Below, piece by piece: positions 23,638 to 25,404 of a stretch of DNA of 25,404 nucleotides. The position numbers were made by a program, and so were the translations under genes. Source of the stretch: CAZGSG01 sp964528095 (lineage in GTDB: Bacteria > Bacteroidota > Bacteroidia > Chitinophagales > Chitinophagaceae). Each line of letters starts with the position of its first letter. The stretch's first letter is position 1. Location: positions 1 through 25,404 of the forward strand of contig CAZGSG010000054.1 in the NCBI GenBank assembly GCA_964528095.1, in the 5' to 3' direction. Below the pieces are notes generated by a model, which was not told the origin of the DNA, searched no databases, and worked only from the letters and a program-made list of their open reading frames with translations.

Positions 23638-23781
23638 AAAAAGGTGCAAAACAGGTGCGTATAAAAAGGCGCAAAAATTTGGAAACGGGCTATACAAAAA
23701 TGTAAATTACATATACAAACGTTGCAGGAAGTTTCAGAAATGAAATAGAATGTAACAGGAGGAATGAAAGTCTGTAACAGG
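23638..23781. repeat. Cluster of three short direct-repeat pairs and a palindrome
   Basis: Within about 145 bases there are AAAAAGGTGCAAAA (23638-23651) and AAAAAGGCGCAAAA (23663-23676), TATACAAA at 23691 and 23712 (period 21), TGTAACAGG at 23751 and 23773 (period 22), and the palindrome ATGTAAATTACAT (23700-23712). No coding signal is seen. The spacing near two helical turns suggests protein binding sites, though AT-rich DNA gives such pairs by chance. Confidence 0.4.
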
Positions 23782-23795
23782 GCCGGAATAACTCC

Positions 23796-23866
23796 AAAAA
23801 AGCATCGGGTCAGTAAGTAGGAAGACGAAAGTCAAACTATGAACAAACTTGGTGCTTTTTTTTGTT
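23796..23866 (+). terminator. Long-loop terminator-like structure
   Basis: AAAAAAGCATC (23796-23806) can pair with GGTGCTTTTTT (23851-23861), followed by further T residues. The 44-nt loop holds a small GAC-GAAA-GTC hairpin (23824-23833). It could end the yajQ transcript or an unannotated small RNA. The A/T-rich outer stem makes it less certain. Confidence 0.45.
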
Positions 23867-24769
23867 TTATGCACTATGCATTTCACCCTGTAGGTGCCAT
23901 TGCTCCTGTAGTTTTCTTTTATATTCTTTTGGCGTAGCGCCAGTTCTTATTTTAAACAGCTTATTAAAATTGGACAGGTTTTTATACCCGCTGAGATAGG
24001 CGATCTCCGCAATGGTTTGCTCTCCTGATTCGATTAGTAGTTTTCTCGCGTGACTGATCCTGATCTCATTCAGGAAATCAATAAATGTACTTTTTGTACG
24101 ATTTTTAAAAAAGCGGCAGAATGACTGCGGTGTCATATGGCAGAGATCCGCTACCTCCGGCATGGATATATCATGCATGAAGTTTTTATTCAGGTAATAG
24201 AATACTCCATCAATCTTATGATTTTCTTTCGTGTCGTACGAATTTTTATAGGAAATGCTTGCCAATTGCCGGGTTTCACCCGATGTGGCCATACACTCCA
24301 GGATGCGGAAAAGATGTAATATTCTTTTAAGCCCATGCCCGGCCGCGAGATCATTCAACGCTGCTGCGATACTATCCCTGGTGATGCCTTCGATCTTTAT
24401 ACCTCTTTCGCTCTTCGAAAAAAGGTCTTTGAGCGACTGTGTTTCTTCCAGTTCATAAAACTGCCTGCCAAATAGTTCCATACTAAAATAAACTACGATG
24501 GCAGTGGAATGCGTTTCTGTGTCTTCCTGCGAAGGGGTTGTGTCGCTGTACCACGCGTGGGGGATGTTTGGGCCAAGAAAAACAAGATCACCCTGTACAA
24601 ATTCTTCAATACTATCACCTACAAGCCGTTTGCCCTTGCCTTTGACAATATAAACAAGCTCGCATTCCGGGTGAAAATGGAAGGATGGGTCAAAATGCGA
24701 TACAGTACGCTTAACAATGATTAAATTCTCCTGTGGCGTTTTACCAATATGAGTGAACAATGGTTTCAT
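23867..24769 (-). CDS. AraC-family regulator with cupin sensor domain
   Basis: This 300-residue regulator has an N-terminal cupin domain with the metal- or ligand-pocket pattern HFHPECEL (31-38) and GDLVFLGPNIPHAW (60-73), and a C-terminal AraC DNA-binding domain (about 185-290). The first helix-turn-helix includes SMPEVADLCHMTPQSFCRFF, the second TIAEIAYLSGYKNLSNFNKL, ending in TGATPKEYKR. The architecture is that of sugar- or metabolite-responsive AraC proteins. The start at the ATG ending 24769 removes 17 unlikely residues of the longer frame (to 24820). No catabolic genes are adjacent in this window, so the target is not visible; genes beyond either end cannot be judged. Confidence 0.9.
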   Translation of the reverse strand: MKPLFTHIGKTPQENLIIVKRTVSHFDPSFHFHPECELVYIVKGKGKRLVGDSIEEFVQGDLVFLGPNIPHAWYSDTTPSQEDTETHSTAIVVYFSMELFGRQFYELEETQSLKDLFSKSERGIKIEGITRDSIAAALNDLAAGHGLKRILHLFRILECMATSGETRQLASISYKNSYDTKENHKIDGVFYYLNKNFMHDISMPEVADLCHMTPQSFCRFFKNRTKSTFIDFLNEIRISHARKLLIESGEQTIAEIAYLSGYKNLSNFNKLFKIRTGATPKEYKRKLQEQWHLQGEMHSA

Positions 24770-24960
24770 AAAAAGAAATTTGTCAATCAAGGAAGCGATA
24801 AAGCAAACTGACCTGGGCAAGCAGATCGATGTCTGTTTGAAGTTAATAATAATCTTTATAAAAAAATTAAAAACTATTAATTTTTTTTAGAAAGTCCCGT
24901 ATTTGCTCTCAAAGTGATGGCCAAATACTATCGGAATAGGGCGCTTATTGATAAAAATGA

Positions 24961-24992
24961 TTTGTCTACCTCAGCTGGCAAGCTTACCTTTG
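24961..24992 (+). promoter_or_regulatory. Consensus promoter of rpmE2
   Basis: TTTG at 24961-24964, a 20-bp spacer and TACCTTTG at 24985-24992 match the Bacteroidota consensus fully. The expected start of transcription near 25000 leaves a leader of about 55 bases before the ATG at 25056. Confidence 0.85.
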
Positions 24993-25016
24993 CACACTTA
25001 AATTTATTTATAATAC

Positions 25017-25034
25017 GTACGGCAAAATCCGTAC
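25017..25034 (+). promoter_or_regulatory. Leader hairpin in the rpmE2 mRNA
   Basis: GTACGG (25017-25022) pairs perfectly with CCGTAC (25029-25034) across a 6-nt loop, about 20 bases before the start codon. Such leader hairpins control several ribosomal-protein genes, including L31 genes in other phyla, by binding the protein itself. That role here is an inference. Confidence 0.4.
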
Positions 25035-25055
25035 AACCTTTAAAATCAGCAAGTT

Positions 25056-25307
25056 ATGAAAAAAGGTCTCCATCCCGATAGCTACCGGTTAGTAGTTTTT
25101 AAAGATATGAGTAATGGCCAGGCATTCCTTAGCCGTTCTACTGCCGGATCAAAAGAAACGGTAAAATGGGAAGACGGTAATGAATATCCCCTGGTGAAAT
25201 TGGAAATTTCTAACACTTCACATCCTTTCTTCACGGGTAAAAATATGCTCGTAGATACTGCGGGTCGTATTGATAAATACAAGAAGAAATACGAGAAGAA
25301 AAAATAA
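25056..25307 (+). CDS. rpmE2: 50S ribosomal protein L31, type B
   Basis: This 83-residue protein matches type B L31: the opening MKKGLHPDSYRLVVFKDMSN, the central EDGNEYPLVKLEISNTSHPF and FTGKNMLVDTAGRIDKYKKK are typical. The CxxC zinc motif of the other L31 type is absent, as usual for type B (sometimes the Zn-independent form used when zinc is scarce). It sits on the large ribosomal subunit and bridges to the small one. It has a consensus promoter, a leader hairpin and a terminator, so it is monocistronic. Confidence 0.97.
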   Translation: MKKGLHPDSYRLVVFKDMSNGQAFLSRSTAGSKETVKWEDGNEYPLVKLEISNTSHPFFTGKNMLVDTAGRIDKYKKKYEKKK

Positions 25308-25373
25308 TTTTCTTAGCTTTAAGACCAGACTCTAAGCGAAAGCAAGGAGTTTTGTTTTTCATGGCTATACTTT

Positions 25374-25404
25374 AAACCCTCCCGATTCTTCAGGAGGGTT
25401 TCTT
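25374..25404 (+). terminator. Terminator of rpmE2, cut by the window end
   Basis: AAACCCTCC (25374-25382) pairs perfectly with GGAGGGTTT (25393-25401), loop of 10 bases, followed by CTT where the window ends. Confidence 0.8.

Noticed and set aside
24860..24887. 11-bp A/T-only inverted repeat between the AraC gene and rpmE2
   Set aside because: It could pair, but an A/T-only stem between divergent genes ends no transcript; it may simply be an AT-rich upstream tract.
1..25404. Search for insertion sequences, integrases, phage genes, CRISPR arrays and toxin-antitoxin pairs
   Set aside because: No recognisable protein or regularly spaced repeat array of these kinds is present in any frame that I could identify.

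Overview
The window looks like a chromosomal segment of a Bacteroidota bacterium, most likely from the Chitinophagaceae. The signs are promoters of the TTTG / TAnnTTTG type, AUG starts with little Shine-Dalgarno sequence, a DUF3276 PUR-like nucleic-acid-binding protein, a LytS/LytTR two-component pair, an outer-membrane beta-barrel protein with a carboxypeptidase-regulatory N-terminus, a type B ribosomal protein L31, and many small lipoproteins. The lineage is inferred from protein style, not from a marker-gene comparison. No transposase, integrase, phage gene or CRISPR array is visible.

Layout. 1-1975: the 3' part of a tRNA-Ser(UGA) with its terminator, then a cassette of ArsR-type repressor, SRPBCC protein and VOC protein. 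A degenerate copy of the tRNA-Ser 3' end and a second terminator follow, so the cassette may have been inserted at the tRNA. 2130-4210: a lipoprotein gene, a shortened lipocalin-like gene, a lipoprotein on the minus strand and a small gene fragment, which together look like a decaying region. 4213-6026: an AraC regulator followed by an exported alpha/beta hydrolase, with a 21-bp-period direct repeat between them. 6112-10360 (minus): an overlapping three-gene operon of MprF lysyl-phosphatidylglycerol synthase/flippase, a VirJ/AcvB-type hydrolase and a DUF4421 outer-membrane-like protein. 10361-12094: two intergenic stretches flanking a secreted Lys/Glu-rich protein. 12095-14988: a small unknown protein, an ABC exporter half and the PUR protein. 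15055-18125 (minus): ltaE, pgi and a small lipoprotein. 18227-22990: a LytS-type kinase, a LytTR regulator and a large outer-membrane barrel protein, with LytTR-like boxes upstream of the barrel gene. 23107-25404: YajQ, a repeat-rich intergenic stretch with a strong terminator, an AraC regulator on the minus strand, and rpmE2 with a consensus promoter and a leader hairpin.

How the parts work together. Three regulators sit next to plausible binding sites: the ArsR repressor with nested palindromes over its own promoter, the AraC regulator with a 21-bp direct repeat before the hydrolase, and the LytTR regulator with a 20-bp direct repeat before the barrel gene. Two distant genes (lipoprotein at 2211 and secreted protein at 10816) share an almost duplicated promoter, which suggests co-regulation by an unidentified factor. 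The mprF operon pairs an enzyme that makes aminoacylated lipid with one predicted to remove it, plus an outer-membrane-type protein of unknown role.
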